Position numbers and translations under genes: made by a program
The notes under the pieces: generated by a model
What the model was told of the DNA's origin: nothing
Seen by the model: only the letters and a program-made list of their open reading frames with translations
The model's database searches: none
Shown here: positions 26,310 through 34,721 of the stretch, piece by piece
Numbering within the stretch: position 1 is the stretch's first letter
Layout of the letters: every line of letters begins with the position of its first letter
NCBI GenBank assembly: GCA_017435615.1
Contig: JAFSET010000048.1
Span: 1-42,750, forward strand
From: Oscillospiraceae bacterium
Lineage (GTDB): Bacteria > Bacillota > Clostridia > Oscillospirales > Oscillospiraceae
Direction: 5' to 3'
DNA: 42,750 bases

Positions 26310-26654
26310 ATGGACAGCACAGAGCTGATTTTGCTTTACGATTATTATGGTGCGCTTCTGACAAAGCGGCAACGGGAATGCTTTGAGCTGCGCTACGATC
26401 AGGACCTGTCTTTGGGGGAGATCGGTGAGGAGCTTGGCATCAGCCGTCAGGGCGTTTTTGATAATCTCAGCAGAACAGAAGCGCTGCTGATCAATATGGA
26501 AGAGAAGACCGGCTGTGTCCGCCGGGACAGGCAGTGCCGCAAAGCAGCAGAGCAGATCGTGTCTGCGGCCCAGGTGCTTGCCGATTATCGTGATGAAACA
26601 GTTTCGCAGTTGGCAAGGGAAATCCTGACATCTGCGCAGGAGCTTAAGGAGTAA
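26310..26654 (+). CDS. ylxM: YlxM family HTH DNA-binding protein
   Basis: A 114-residue protein related to sigma-70 region 4, encoded before ffh in many Firmicutes. The helix-turn-helix is visible at residues 20-55 (LTKRQRECFELRYDQDLSLGEIGEELGISRQGVFDNLSR). It has been linked to the signal recognition particle pathway, but its role is not settled. It starts 9 bases after a strong AGGAGGA core and ends 3 bases before ffh, so the two are translated together. The dyads around its promoter make autoregulation possible. Confidence 0.92.
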   Translation: MDSTELILLYDYYGALLTKRQRECFELRYDQDLSLGEIGEELGISRQGVFDNLSRTEALLINMEEKTGCVRRDRQCRKAAEQIVSAAQVLADYRDETVSQLAREILTSAQELKE

Positions 26655-26657
26655 CCA

Positions 26658-28007
26658 ATGGCATTTGAGGGTTTGACCGAGAAAATTTCCGGTGTCTTCA
26701 AAAAGCTTAGGGGCAAAGGCCGCCTGAAGGAATCCGATGTAAAAGAGGCAATGCGTGAAATTCGTATGGCTCTTTTGGAAGCGGATGTAAGCTATAAAGT
26801 GGTTAAGGACTTTACCAAGTCTGTAACAGAGCGGTGTGTGGGTGCGGACGTTTTGGAGGCACTCAGTCCGGCGCAAATGATCGTTAAGATCGTCAATGAA
26901 GAGCTGACAAAGCTCATGGGCAGTGATGCCAAGCATATCACCATCAATCCCAACGGTCCTACAGTTGTGATGCTGGTAGGCCTGCAGGGTGCAGGTAAGA
27001 CTACCAACGGTTCCAAACTGGCCGGACTTATGAAACGGCAGGGTAAAAATCCCTTGCTGGTAGCCTGTGACATTTACCGCCCGGCTGCGATCCAGCAGCT
27101 GAAAGTTTGTGGCGAAAAGCTTTCTATCCCTGTGTTTGAAAAGGGTCAGAACGATCCGGTACAGACAGCAAAGGAAGCGGTGCTCTACGCCCGTCAGCAC
27201 GGTCACGATATGGTGTTTTTGGACACCGCAGGCCGTCTGCATGTGGACGAGGTCCTGATGGAAGAATTGAAATCCATCAAGGAGCAGGTCAAGCCCCAGG
27301 AAATTATGCTGGTGGTCGATGCGATGACCGGTCAGGATGCAGTCAATGCCGCAGAGAGCTTCAACAACTGGCTGGATATCGATTCGGTAATGCTCAGCAA
27401 GCTGGACGGTGATGCCCGTGGCGGCGCAGCCCTTTCGGTGCGTGCTATTACCGGTAAGCCGATTAAATTCGCCGGTATGGGCGAAAAGTTGGAGGATATC
27501 GAAGCTTTCCATCCGGACAGAATGGCCTCCCGGATCTTGGGTATGGGCGATGTGCTGTCTCTCATTGAAAAGGCAGAGCAGGCCTATGATGCCAAAAAGG
27601 CGGCTGAGATGGAGGAAAAGCTGAAATCCAACCGCTTTACCCTTCAGGGTTTCTACGATCAGATGGTCCAGATGAAATCTATGGGTTCTATGCAGGATAT
27701 TTTGGCGCAAATGCCCGGCGGCGCAAGTCTAAAGAATGTTCAGCTTGACGAAAAGGCAATGGCGCATACGGAAGCCATTATCCTGTCTATGACACCGAAG
27801 GAACGGGAAAATCCCGGCATCATCGGTGCCAGCCGGAAAAAGCGAATTGCAGCAGGCGCAGGCTTGCGTGTGGAGGATGTTAACCGGCTACTAAAATCCT
27901 TTGATCAGATGAGATCCCTGATCAAGCAATTCTCCGGTCCCGGCGCAGGCAAAAAAATGAAGCGCATGCGTGGTTTTGGCGGCATGGGTGGATTTCCCGG
28001 CTTTTAA
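26658..28007 (+). CDS. ffh: Signal recognition particle protein Ffh
   Basis: The GTPase of the signal recognition particle, which brings nascent membrane and secreted proteins to FtsY. At 449 residues it is normal. The N domain is followed by the G domain (GLQGAGKTT near residue 108, FLDTAGRLHVDE, DAMTGQDAVN, LSKLDGDARGG, FAGMGEKLEDIEAFHPDRM) and the Met-rich M domain from about 300 (FYDQMVQMKSMGSMQDI, MTPKERENP). The tail is Gly/Met/Phe-rich (MRGFGGMGGFPGF). Confidence 0.97.
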   Translation: MAFEGLTEKISGVFKKLRGKGRLKESDVKEAMREIRMALLEADVSYKVVKDFTKSVTERCVGADVLEALSPAQMIVKIVNEELTKLMGSDAKHITINPNGPTVVMLVGLQGAGKTTNGSKLAGLMKRQGKNPLLVACDIYRPAAIQQLKVCGEKLSIPVFEKGQNDPVQTAKEAVLYARQHGHDMVFLDTAGRLHVDEVLMEELKSIKEQVKPQEIMLVVDAMTGQDAVNAAESFNNWLDIDSVMLSKLDGDARGGAALSVRAITGKPIKFAGMGEKLEDIEAFHPDRMASRILGMGDVLSLIEKAEQAYDAKKAAEMEEKLKSNRFTLQGFYDQMVQMKSMGSMQDILAQMPGGASLKNVQLDEKAMAHTEAIILSMTPKERENPGIIGASRKKRIAAGAGLRVEDVNRLLKSFDQMRSLIKQFSGPGAGKKMKRMRGFGGMGGFPGF

Positions 28008-28081
28008 GGCCCTATAAAAGTTCGCTGTAAGCAAAAAGCTTTGCGATATACAAAAGATAAATTTTTGGAGGTGAAAAACCA

Positions 28082-28321
28082 ATGGTTAAGATCAGACTGA
28101 GAAGAATGGGTGCAAAGAAGGCTCCCTACTACCGTATCGTTGTTGCTGATTCCCGCAGCCCCCGTGATGGCCGCTGCATCGAGGAGATCGGTACCTACAA
28201 CCCTCTGACCAATCCTGCTACCGTTACCGTTGATGCAGAGAAGGTGCAGAACTGGATCAAGAACGGCGCACAGCCCACCGACACCGTTCGTGGCCTGCTG
28301 AAGAACGCCGGCGTTCTGTAA
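28082..28321 (+). CDS. rpsP: 30S ribosomal protein S16
   Basis: A 79-residue small-subunit protein. The characteristic start [30 protein letters not shown] is intact and [12 protein letters not shown] follows. GGAGGTG lies before the ATG in the 74-base gap after ffh. It heads the usual rpsP-khpA-rimM-trmD set. Confidence 0.97.
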   Translation: MVKIRLRRMGAKKAPYYRIVVADSRSPRDGRCIEEIGTYNPLTNPATVTVDAEKVQNWIKNGAQPTDTVRGLLKNAGVL

Positions 28322-28344
28322 GTTTCCACCAAAGGAGTTTCGAA

Positions 28345-28575
28345 ATGAAAGAGCTTTTGCTTTATATGGCAAAAAACTTGGTGGACGAACCGGACGCAGT
28401 GACTGTCACTGAGGTCCCCGGTGAGGACGGCACTGTCCTGGAGCTTCATGTGGCTCCCGGGGATATGGGTAAGGTCATCGGCCGCCAGGGGCGGATCGCG
28501 AAGGAGATTCGCACCATCGTGAAAACCGTTGCCCAGCGCACCGGCGAGAAGATCACGGTCGATATCGTTGATTAA
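28345..28575 (+). CDS. khpA: KH-domain RNA-binding protein KhpA
   Basis: A 76-residue single KH-domain protein (YlqC type) that, with KhpB, binds many RNAs in Gram-positive bacteria. The GxxG loop is in GKVIGRQGRIAKEIRTIV, and the end GEKITVDIVD is typical. AAAGGAG precedes the ATG, 23 bases after rpsP. Confidence 0.95.
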   Translation: MKELLLYMAKNLVDEPDAVTVTEVPGEDGTVLELHVAPGDMGKVIGRQGRIAKEIRTIVKTVAQRTGEKITVDIVD

Positions 28576-28581
28576 CGGGTT

Positions 28582-28606
28582 ATGCGTGACGCCTTGCGCC
28601 ACGCAT
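28582..28606 (+). terminator. Intraoperon hairpin between khpA and rimM
   Basis: Stem ATGCGTG-a-CGC paired with GCG-c-CACGCAT (one mismatch) and a 3-base loop, followed by TTTTCCTATTTTT. It looks like a partial terminator that would lower rimM-trmD expression relative to rpsP-khpA. Confidence 0.6.
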
Positions 28607-28632
28607 TTTCCTATTTTTAAGGAGGTATAATC

Positions 28633-29124
28633 ATGAAACTCCAGTATTTGGAGGCAGGGGAGATCGTCACCACCCACGGTGTGCGTGGTGAAGTGAAAAT
28701 TCTGCCCTGGGCAGACAGCCCGGAATTTTTGTTGGACTTTAATCGTGTCCTGATCGGCACGAAGGAATATAAAATGGAACAGTGCCGCGTGCAGAAAAGC
28801 TGTAACCTGGTGAAGCTTTCCGGCGTTGATACCATGGAAGATGCCCAGGCTCTCCGTGGAAAAGTGATCAAGGTGTACCGGGAGGATGCGCCGGAGGGAC
28901 TGATCTTCGCTGCGGAGCTGGAGGGTATTTCTGTATACTGCGAAGGTGTCTGTATCGGAGAGCTAACGCAGGTTCTGGATTATCCCGGCAACAAGGTTTA
29001 TGTAGTCAAGGGAGAATATGAATATATGATCCCGGCGGTAAAGCAGTTTGTGCTTTCTACCGATCTTGACAATAATCGCATGGAAGTGCGGCTGATCGAG
29101 GGAATGCGTACCGATGAGAATTGA
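28633..29124 (+). CDS. rimM: 16S rRNA processing protein RimM
   Basis: A 163-residue maturation factor for the 30S head, which binds ribosomal protein S19. N-terminal part EAGEIVTTHGVRGEVKILPWAD, then a PRC-barrel half with GELTQVLDYPGNKVYVVKG and MIPAVKQFV. AAGGAGGT precedes the ATG. The last 11 bases overlap trmD, as is common. Confidence 0.94.
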   Translation: MKLQYLEAGEIVTTHGVRGEVKILPWADSPEFLLDFNRVLIGTKEYKMEQCRVQKSCNLVKLSGVDTMEDAQALRGKVIKVYREDAPEGLIFAAELEGISVYCEGVCIGELTQVLDYPGNKVYVVKGEYEYMIPAVKQFVLSTDLDNNRMEVRLIEGMRTDEN

Positions 29125-29884
29125 TATTATGACCCTGTTTCCGGACTCTGTGATCGATGTGCTGTCCGACAGCATTTTGGGCCGGGCGCAGGAACGGGGA
29201 TATATTCACATAGAGGCCCACCAGATCAGAGATTATACCGCAAGCAAGCAGTGCCAGGTGGATGATTATCCCTATGGCGGAGGCCGTGGCGCGATCATGC
29301 AGGCGGATCCGCTGTACCGATGCTGGGAAGCGGTCTGTGATTACGCTCAGGGACCGGTGCATACGGTTTTTCTTTCTCCATGCGGTCACACCTTTACACA
29401 GGCTGACGCCATCAGACTGAGTAAGTTGGATAATCTTGTTTTGGTTTGCGGTCATTATGAAGGCATCGACCAACGGTTTATCGATGAATGTGTGGACGAG
29501 GAGATTTCCTTAGGAGATTTTGTGCTGACCGGCGGTGAGATCGCAGCCATGGCCGTAACGGATGCCGTGTGCCGGATGGTTCCCGGTGTGCTGGCAGATC
29601 CGGAGTGTTTTGAGGACGAAAGCCATTTTAACGGTCTTTTGGAATACCCCCAGTACAGCCGCCCGGCGTCCTGGCACGGCAGGGAAGTGCCGCCGATTCT
29701 TTTGTCCGGTGACCACGCGAAAGTAGCCCAATGGCGCAGAAAACAGGCATTGCGCCGTACAAAGCAGCGCAGACCGGATATGTATGAAAAGCTGGATCTG
29801 TCCAGCAAGCAGGATAAAAAGCTGCTGGCGCAAATGGAGGAGGAAGACCTTGCAGAAGCTGAAGCAATGGATCGCAGAGAGTAA
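29114..29884 (+). CDS. trmD: tRNA (guanine(37)-N1)-methyltransferase
   Basis: Methylates G37 of tRNAs that read CUN, CCN and CGG codons, preventing frameshifts. 256 residues, slightly longer than usual because of a charged C-terminal tail. SPOUT-fold motifs: MRIDIMTLFPDSV, DDYPYGGGRGAIMQADPLY, LVCGHYEGIDQRFIDE, EISLGDFVLTGGEIAAM. The first glycine stretch reads GGGRGAIM where many homologues have GGGAGMVM. The gene overlaps rimM by 11 bases and the sirtuin gene by 35. Confidence 0.95.
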   Translation: MRIDIMTLFPDSVIDVLSDSILGRAQERGYIHIEAHQIRDYTASKQCQVDDYPYGGGRGAIMQADPLYRCWEAVCDYAQGPVHTVFLSPCGHTFTQADAIRLSKLDNLVLVCGHYEGIDQRFIDECVDEEISLGDFVLTGGEIAAMAVTDAVCRMVPGVLADPECFEDESHFNGLLEYPQYSRPASWHGREVPPILLSGDHAKVAQWRRKQALRRTKQRRPDMYEKLDLSSKQDKKLLAQMEEEDLAEAEAMDRRE

Positions 29885-30557
29885 CAGAATTGTATTTTTT
29901 GGCGGTGCCGGGGTAAGTACAGAGTCTGGTATTCCGGATTTTCGCAGTACGGACGGCTTGTACAGTCAAAAATTCGAATACCCACCGGAGACCATTATCA
30001 GTCACGACTTTTACCTTCGTGATCCGTCGTATTTCTTCCGGTTTTACCGCGAAAAAATGCTCCCCTTAGGCTTTGAGCCTAATATTACCCACCGCACACT
30101 TGCCCAGTGGGAAAAGGATAATAAGCTCCTGGCTGTGATCACGCAGAATATTGACGGCCTGCATCAAAAAGCCGGAAGCAAAAAGGTCCTTGAGCTTCAC
30201 GGCAGCGTGCTGAGAAACTATTGCACTCAGTGCGGAAAATTTCATACTGCTGAATTTATCCGGGATGCAGAAGATCTGCCTCTCTGCTCCTGCGGCGGAA
30301 TTGTAAAGCCGGATGTGGTGCTTTATCAGGAGGCGTTGGATCAGTCGGTGGTTAGTAAAAGTGTGGAAGCGATTCGCAATGCGGATCTTTTGATCGTAGC
30401 CGGCACAAGCCTGACAGTGTATCCGGCCGCCGGACTGATCGACTACTATACAGGCAATCGGCTGGTGTTGATCAACCGGGACGAGACACCTTATGACTAC
30501 CGTGCTGACCTGGTGCTGCATAAGCGGCTTGGAGAAGTTTTTTCACAGCTTTTTTGA
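29850..30557 (+). CDS. Sir2-family NAD-dependent protein deacylase
   Basis: A 235-residue sirtuin that removes acyl groups from lysine using NAD. Motifs are complete: GAGVSTESGIPDFRS near residue 20, TQNIDGLHQKAG near 98, catalytic His in LELHGS near 115, a zinc site CTQCG and CSCGG, and VAGTSLTVYPAAGL with VLINRDETP. The start is TTG at 29850, preceded by GGAGGAGG 5 bases away; this places the first 35 bases inside trmD and removes 22 residues of an upstream frame that only mirrors trmD. Overlap implies translational coupling to trmD. Confidence 0.92.
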   Translation: MQKLKQWIAESNRIVFFGGAGVSTESGIPDFRSTDGLYSQKFEYPPETIISHDFYLRDPSYFFRFYREKMLPLGFEPNITHRTLAQWEKDNKLLAVITQNIDGLHQKAGSKKVLELHGSVLRNYCTQCGKFHTAEFIRDAEDLPLCSCGGIVKPDVVLYQEALDQSVVSKSVEAIRNADLLIVAGTSLTVYPAAGLIDYYTGNRLVLINRDETPYDYRADLVLHKRLGEVFSQLF

Positions 30558-30660
30558 GCCTTTAGGCAGTTTTGCTGCAGCATCCAAGAGGGGAAGACAG
30601 CACGATCATAAATGATGAGGCGGTTTTCACTTGTCTGTTGTATGAGCAGTTTTATGAGGA

Positions 30661-30849
30661 AGATTTATTCAGAATACCTCCAGTCGTGGCTATCTCAAAA
30701 TGCAAGGACGCACAATCACCGGTAATAAAACCGCAACGCTGAGCGTACCGGTTACCGCTGCCCGGAATAATTATCAGTACCGCTGTGTAATTACAGATAA
30801 GTACGGCAATGTTGTGGGTTCCAAAGCCGCAACCCTGAAAGTCAAATAG
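30661..30849 (+). pseudogene. 3' remnant of a BspA/Ig-like repeat gene
   Basis: In one frame this reads as a damaged copy of the last Ig-like module of the gene at 3929: IQNTSSRGYLK aligns with QYRTSSKGSWK, followed by TGNKTATLSVPVTAARNNYQYRC, then a stop at 30847. In-frame stops occur just upstream (30655, 30643), so nothing longer is encoded; the longest ATG frame is 49 residues (30700-30849). The following hairpin also matches the hairpin after 7543. The sequence before it (30558-30660) shows no recognisable gene. Confidence 0.75.
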
Positions 30850-30853
30850 CATT

Positions 30854-30883
30854 AATTCCGGGATGGTTCGCCATCCCGGAATT
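30854..30883 (+). terminator. Terminator after the Ig-domain remnant
   Basis: Perfect 13-base stem (AATTCCGGGATGG and complement) with a TTCG loop, followed by GGTTTTTAT. It probably now serves the trmD-sirtuin operon, which has no other terminator, and lies just before the convergent dapA stop. Confidence 0.8.
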
Positions 30884-30888
30884 GGTTT

Positions 30889-31758
30889 TTATGAAAAATA
30901 GGATTTCAATTTTAATTCACAATCCTTCGAAGGACTGCAAAGGGGTAAGCGGCAAGTACCGCAGTCATAGCCAATGTAATTCATGGCAGCTTTTACAGGG
31001 ATTGGATTTACCTCGCAGAACAGAAGGTCGATTAGCGGCTGCAAGGTATGCTGCATATTGGATGCTGACTCATAGTCTTCATTGATGGCCGCCTGGGTCA
31101 TGGCAACCATTTCCTCCGGACATACATTGGAAGCCACTGAAATAACACCGGCACCACCTAATGCCATCACAGGAACGGTCAAATCGTCATTGCCGGACCA
31201 GACTGCAAAATTTGGGCCACAGGCGTTTTTGATTTTTGATACTTTGGTCAGGTCAGTGCTTGCTTCCTTTACCCCTGCGATATTTGGTACATTGGATAGC
31301 CTCTTATATACAGAAACCGGGATATCCACGCCGGTTCGTGACGGCACATTGTATACGATCACCGGTATGGAAACACTGTGTGCCACAGCAAGATAATGGG
31401 CAAGCAGCCCGTCAGGGGTGGCTTTGTTATAATAGGGGGAGACCACCAGCAAGCCATCTGCGCCTGCCTGCTCAGCCTGGATGCTTAGGTGTACGGCATG
31501 GGCGGTAGAGTTGGAGCCTGTTCCGGCAATTACAGTGCATTTGTCACCTGCAAATTCCTTGCATTGCCGGAATAGCTCAATTTTTTCGTGGTCGGTGAGG
31601 GTAGGGGATTCGCCGGTGGTTCCGGCAATGACGACGGCTTTAATTCCAGCGTCTATTTGCCGGGAAAGCAATGCTTTTGCCATTGGATAGTTGACTTTTC
31701 CATCTAAAAAGGGGGTGACCAATGCGGTGCATACCCCGGAGAAAAACGGATTTTTCAT
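30889..31758 (-). CDS. dapA: 4-hydroxy-tetrahydrodipicolinate synthase
   Basis: Condenses pyruvate with aspartate semialdehyde in lysine and diaminopimelate synthesis. 289 residues, normal for the family. Motifs: GTTGESPTL near residue 46, VVSPYYNKATPDGLL near 134 with the catalytic Tyr, YNVPSRTGVDIP, and the Schiff-base Lys in GVKEAS near 166. The ATG at 31758 has GGAGGT nine bases before it, so a longer upstream frame is rejected. Other dap or lysC genes are not in the window. Confidence 0.96.
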   Translation of the reverse strand: MKNPFFSGVCTALVTPFLDGKVNYPMAKALLSRQIDAGIKAVVIAGTTGESPTLTDHEKIELFRQCKEFAGDKCTVIAGTGSNSTAHAVHLSIQAEQAGADGLLVVSPYYNKATPDGLLAHYLAVAHSVSIPVIVYNVPSRTGVDIPVSVYKRLSNVPNIAGVKEASTDLTKVSKIKNACGPNFAVWSGNDDLTVPVMALGGAGVISVASNVCPEEMVAMTQAAINEDYESASNMQHTLQPLIDLLFCEVNPIPVKAAMNYIGYDCGTCRLPLCSPSKDCELKLKSYFS

Positions 31759-31805
31759 AGTTCGATACCTCCAAACCAATCTATGCACAGGGGCCTTTTT
31801 CTGTG

Positions 31806-31834
31806 TTGCAAAATGTGGTAAGATAGGCTATACT
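31806..31834 (+). promoter_or_regulatory. Promoter of queA-tgt
   Basis: TTGCAA at 31806-31811, 17-base spacer, TATACT at 31829-31834. No preQ1 riboswitch could be seen in the short leader that follows. Confidence 0.65.
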
Positions 31835-31868
31835 ATCAAAGATAAGTTTAAGTATAGGAGGGTTCTTT

Positions 31869-32891
31869 TTGAAAACCCACGATTTTTGGTATGACCTGCC
31901 TGAGGAACTGATTGCGCAAACACCCTTGCAGCAGCGTGACAGCTCCCGGCTGATGGTTTTGGATAAATTAACCGGACAGGTGTCCCACAAGCATTTTTAC
32001 GACATTATTGATTATTTAAATCCCGGTGATTGCCTGGTGATGAATGATTCACGGGTGCTGCCTGCGCGGCTTTTGGGAAACCGTCCCACCGGCGGTGCGG
32101 TGGAGCTTTTACTGCTGCGTGATCTTGGGGATAAGAAATGGGAGTGTTTGGCAAAACCTGGACGGAAATGTCTGGAAGGACAGACCCTGGAATTTGGCAA
32201 CGGTGAGCTGACGGCCACGGTTATACAGGTCCTGGAAGATGGAAACCGTGTTGTAGAATTTTATTATGACGGCATTTTCTTGGAGGTGCTGGACCGACTT
32301 GGAAAAATGCCCCTGCCGCCTTATATCAAGGCAGAGCTGCAGGACCGGGAACGGTATCAAACGGTGTATTCCAAAGAAGTAGGCTCAGCAGCGGCTCCTA
32401 CAGCCGGACTTCATTTCACAGAGGAATTACTGGGAAAAATTCGAGCAAAAGGCGTGAAGACTGCTTTTGTGACCCTCCATGTGGGCCTTGGCACCTTCCG
32501 TCCCGTTAAGGCAGATCAAATATCGGAGCATCATATGCACAGTGAGCTGTGTATGCTGAATGAGCAAACAGCACAGATCTTGAATGAAACCAGGCAGAAC
32601 GGTGGGCGGATCATCTGCGTGGGTACCACATCCTGCCGTACATTGGAGTCCCTGGTTCAGCCTGACGGTACATTTTGTGCCGGCTCCAAATGGACGGAGA
32701 TCTTTATTTACCCCGGATATACTTTCCGGGCAATGGATGGCCTGATCACCAATTTCCACCTTCCGGAAAGCACGTTGGTAATGCTGGTCTCTGCCTTTGC
32801 AGGCCGTGAAAATGTGCTTTCTGCCTACAAAGAAGCGGTTCGTGAAAAATATAGATTTTTCTCCTTTGGCGATGCGATGACAATTTTGTGA
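31869..32891 (+). CDS. queA: tRNA preQ1(34) S-adenosylmethionine ribosyltransferase-isomerase
   Basis: Transfers and isomerises the ribosyl part of S-adenosylmethionine onto preQ1 in tRNA, giving epoxyqueuosine. 340 residues, normal. Motifs: [26 protein letters not shown] at the start, [39 protein letters not shown] and [16 protein letters not shown] start at 31869 is supported by AGGAGGG. tgt follows after 7 bases. Confidence 0.96.
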   Translation: MKTHDFWYDLPEELIAQTPLQQRDSSRLMVLDKLTGQVSHKHFYDIIDYLNPGDCLVMNDSRVLPARLLGNRPTGGAVELLLLRDLGDKKWECLAKPGRKCLEGQTLEFGNGELTATVIQVLEDGNRVVEFYYDGIFLEVLDRLGKMPLPPYIKAELQDRERYQTVYSKEVGSAAAPTAGLHFTEELLGKIRAKGVKTAFVTLHVGLGTFRPVKADQISEHHMHSELCMLNEQTAQILNETRQNGGRIICVGTTSCRTLESLVQPDGTFCAGSKWTEIFIYPGYTFRAMDGLITNFHLPESTLVMLVSAFAGRENVLSAYKEAVREKYRFFSFGDAMTIL

Positions 32892-32898
32892 GGTTATT

Positions 32899-34029
32899 AT
32901 GTTTGAACTTTTAAAAACAGAGGGTGCTGCCCGGCGTGGCGTGTTTACCTGCGCCCATGGCACAGTGCAGACCCCGGTATTTATGAATGTTGGCACCCAG
33001 GGTGCCATAAAGGGCGCATTAAGCGCCAAGGACTTGAAGGACATTGGGTGCCAGGTGGAGCTTTCCAATACTTATCATTTACACCTGCGGCCCGGTGATG
33101 AGCTGGTAAAGGATTGCGGCGGACTGCATAAGTTTATGACTTGGGATGGCCCAATTCTTACGGATTCCGGCGGATTTCAGGTGTTCTCCCTGGCTTCTTT
33201 GCGGAAAATCAAGGAGGAGGGCGTGACCTTTGCCTCCCATATTGACGGCCATAAGATCTTTATGGGACCGGAGGAAAGTATGCAGATCCAGTCCAATTTA
33301 GGTTCCGATATCTGTATGGCTTTCGACGAATGTATCGAGAATCCGGCACCCCGGGATTATGTGCTGAAAAGTGTGGACAGGACCTATCGCTGGCTTGTGC
33401 GCTGCAAAAACGAAAACGCAAGACTAAATTCTCTACCGGATACGGTCAATCCTCAGCAGATGCTTTGGGGCATCAATCAGGGCGGAACCTATCCGGATAT
33501 CCGGATCGACCATATGAAACGGATCGCAGATCTGGATCTGCCCGGTTATGCCATCGGCGGCTTGGCAGTGGGTGAAACCGCTGAGGAGATGTACGATATT
33601 ATTGAAGCTGTAGAACCCTATATGCCTAAGGATAAGCCCCGGTATTTGATGGGTGTGGGAACCCCCAGCAACATTATTGAGGCTGTTGCCAGAGGTGTGG
33701 ATTTCTTCGACTGCGTTATGCCTGCCCGGAATGCCCGGCACGCCCGTTTGTTTACCTGGGAAGGCGCGATCAATCTGAAAAACGCAAAATATGCACGGGA
33801 TCTGCAGCCCATTGATCCTCAGTGTGATTGCCCGGTATGCCGCAGATACTCCAGAGCCTATATCCGGCATCTATTTGTGGCAGAAGAAATGCTGGCTATG
33901 CGTCTTTGTGTTATGCACAATCTGTATTTCTACAATAAATTGATGGAAAAAATCCGAAACGCACTGGATGAAGGCAGTTTCCACGCGTTTAGATGTGAAT
34001 ATTCTGAAAAATTAAGCCGCCGTATTTAA
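32899..34029 (+). CDS. tgt: tRNA-guanine transglycosylase
   Basis: Exchanges guanine 34 for preQ1 in tRNAs with GUN anticodons. 376 residues. Motifs: LSNTYHLHLRPG, ILTDSGGFQVFSL with the catalytic Asp region, GGLAVGE, DFFDCVMPARNARH with the nucleophilic Asp, and the zinc site CDCPVCRRYSRAYIRHLF. Paired with queA in the usual order; acts before it in the pathway. Confidence 0.97.
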   Translation: MFELLKTEGAARRGVFTCAHGTVQTPVFMNVGTQGAIKGALSAKDLKDIGCQVELSNTYHLHLRPGDELVKDCGGLHKFMTWDGPILTDSGGFQVFSLASLRKIKEEGVTFASHIDGHKIFMGPEESMQIQSNLGSDICMAFDECIENPAPRDYVLKSVDRTYRWLVRCKNENARLNSLPDTVNPQQMLWGINQGGTYPDIRIDHMKRIADLDLPGYAIGGLAVGETAEEMYDIIEAVEPYMPKDKPRYLMGVGTPSNIIEAVARGVDFFDCVMPARNARHARLFTWEGAINLKNAKYARDLQPIDPQCDCPVCRRYSRAYIRHLFVAEEMLAMRLCVMHNLYFYNKLMEKIRNALDEGSFHAFRCEYSEKLSRRI

Positions 34030-34036
34030 AATATAC

Positions 34037-34064
34037 TTGCTTTTTAACAAATGAATGGTATAAT
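34037..34064 (+). promoter_or_regulatory. Promoter of yajC
   Basis: TTGCTT at 34037-34042, 16-base spacer, extended -10 TGG-TATAAT at 34056-34064. yajC can thus be transcribed independently of queA-tgt. Confidence 0.65.
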
Positions 34065-34096
34065 GACTTGGTAATTTCATACAAAGGAGTTTTCAT

Positions 34097-34498
34097 ATGT
34101 TGATGTTTTTGGAAAATGCCGCTGCTACTGGCACTGCCAATGTTGGCGGCATGGGCATGCTTACTTCTATGCTGCCGTTGATTTTGATCATTGTTGTGTT
34201 CTATTTCCTGATGATCCGTCCTGAGAATAAGCGGAAGAAGGAAGCCGAGCAGATGCGCAGCAACCTGGCTGTGGGCGACCGCATTACCACCATCGGTGGC
34301 ATTGTGGGAACTGTTGTCAGCATCAAGGACGACAAGTTTGTCATCGAGACCAGCGCAGATCAGGTCCGCATTGAGTTCTGCAAGTGGGCATTGTCTACCA
34401 ACGAGACCGCAGAAGAAAAGAATAAGGCTGAGCAGAAGCGGCGCGAGGAAGAAAAAGCCAAGGCCAAGGCTGCCAGAAAAGCCAAGAAGGAAGGCTAA
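34097..34498 (+). CDS. yajC: Preprotein translocase subunit YajC
   Basis: A 133-residue single-pass membrane protein that accompanies SecDF. The helix is at about residues 25-43 (MLPLILIIVVFYFLMIRP), followed by ENKRKKEAEQMRSNLAVGDRITTIGGIVG, the family signature. The C-terminal 40 residues are very Lys/Glu/Ala-rich and longer than in many homologues. AAAGGAG precedes the ATG. secD/secF are not in the window. Confidence 0.94.
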   Translation: MLMFLENAAATGTANVGGMGMLTSMLPLILIIVVFYFLMIRPENKRKKEAEQMRSNLAVGDRITTIGGIVGTVVSIKDDKFVIETSADQVRIEFCKWALSTNETAEEKNKAEQKRREEEKAKAKAARKAKKEG

Positions 34499-34503
34499 AA
34501 TAC

Positions 34504-34534
34504 AAAAGCGTGGAGGCATCGTCTCCACGCTTTT
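34504..34534 (+). terminator. Terminator of yajC
   Basis: Perfect 12-base stem (AAAAGCGTGGAG and complement) with a 7-base loop ending in TTTT, 6 bases after the yajC stop. Confidence 0.85.
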
Positions 34535-34536
34535 CC

Positions 34537-34721
34537 AGTCTGTCAAAAAACCCCTGTCATTGCGAGCCAGTTCGCAAACTGGCGTGGCAATCCGTTTCTC
34601 AAAAAATTCCGTTTTTGCTTATTTTTTAGGTAAAACATATACTTTTAGGAACGGATTCCCACGTCGCTTCGCTCCTCGGAATGACACGCATTTTCGGAAA
34701 AGGTACTTTTTTGACACTCTG
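34537..34721. repeat. MITE-like intergenic repeat, copy 2
   Basis: A 185-base copy of the element at 3441-3620. It has the same ends (AGTCTGTCAAAAAA and TTTTTTGACACTCTG) and an identical right half from AAAACATATACTTTTAGG onward; differences cluster around the inner palindrome and the AT-rich centre. It sits exactly between the terminators of two convergent genes. Confidence 0.8.

Noticed and set aside
26280-27710. A 476-codon open frame on the minus strand opposite ylxM and ffh
   Set aside because: It is the antisense of two clear family members, is rich in His, Leu and Gln as mirror frames of coding DNA are, and has no ribosome binding site or recognisable domain.
30610-30729. A plus-strand frame reading DEAVFTCLLYEQFYEED before the Ig remnant
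   Set aside because: No start signal, no recognised family, and it continues out of frame through the Ig-like remnant, so coding status cannot be supported.
31759-31868. A preQ1 riboswitch before queA
   Set aside because: The leader after the promoter is only about 30 bases and shows no stem with the A-rich tail needed for a preQ1 aptamer.
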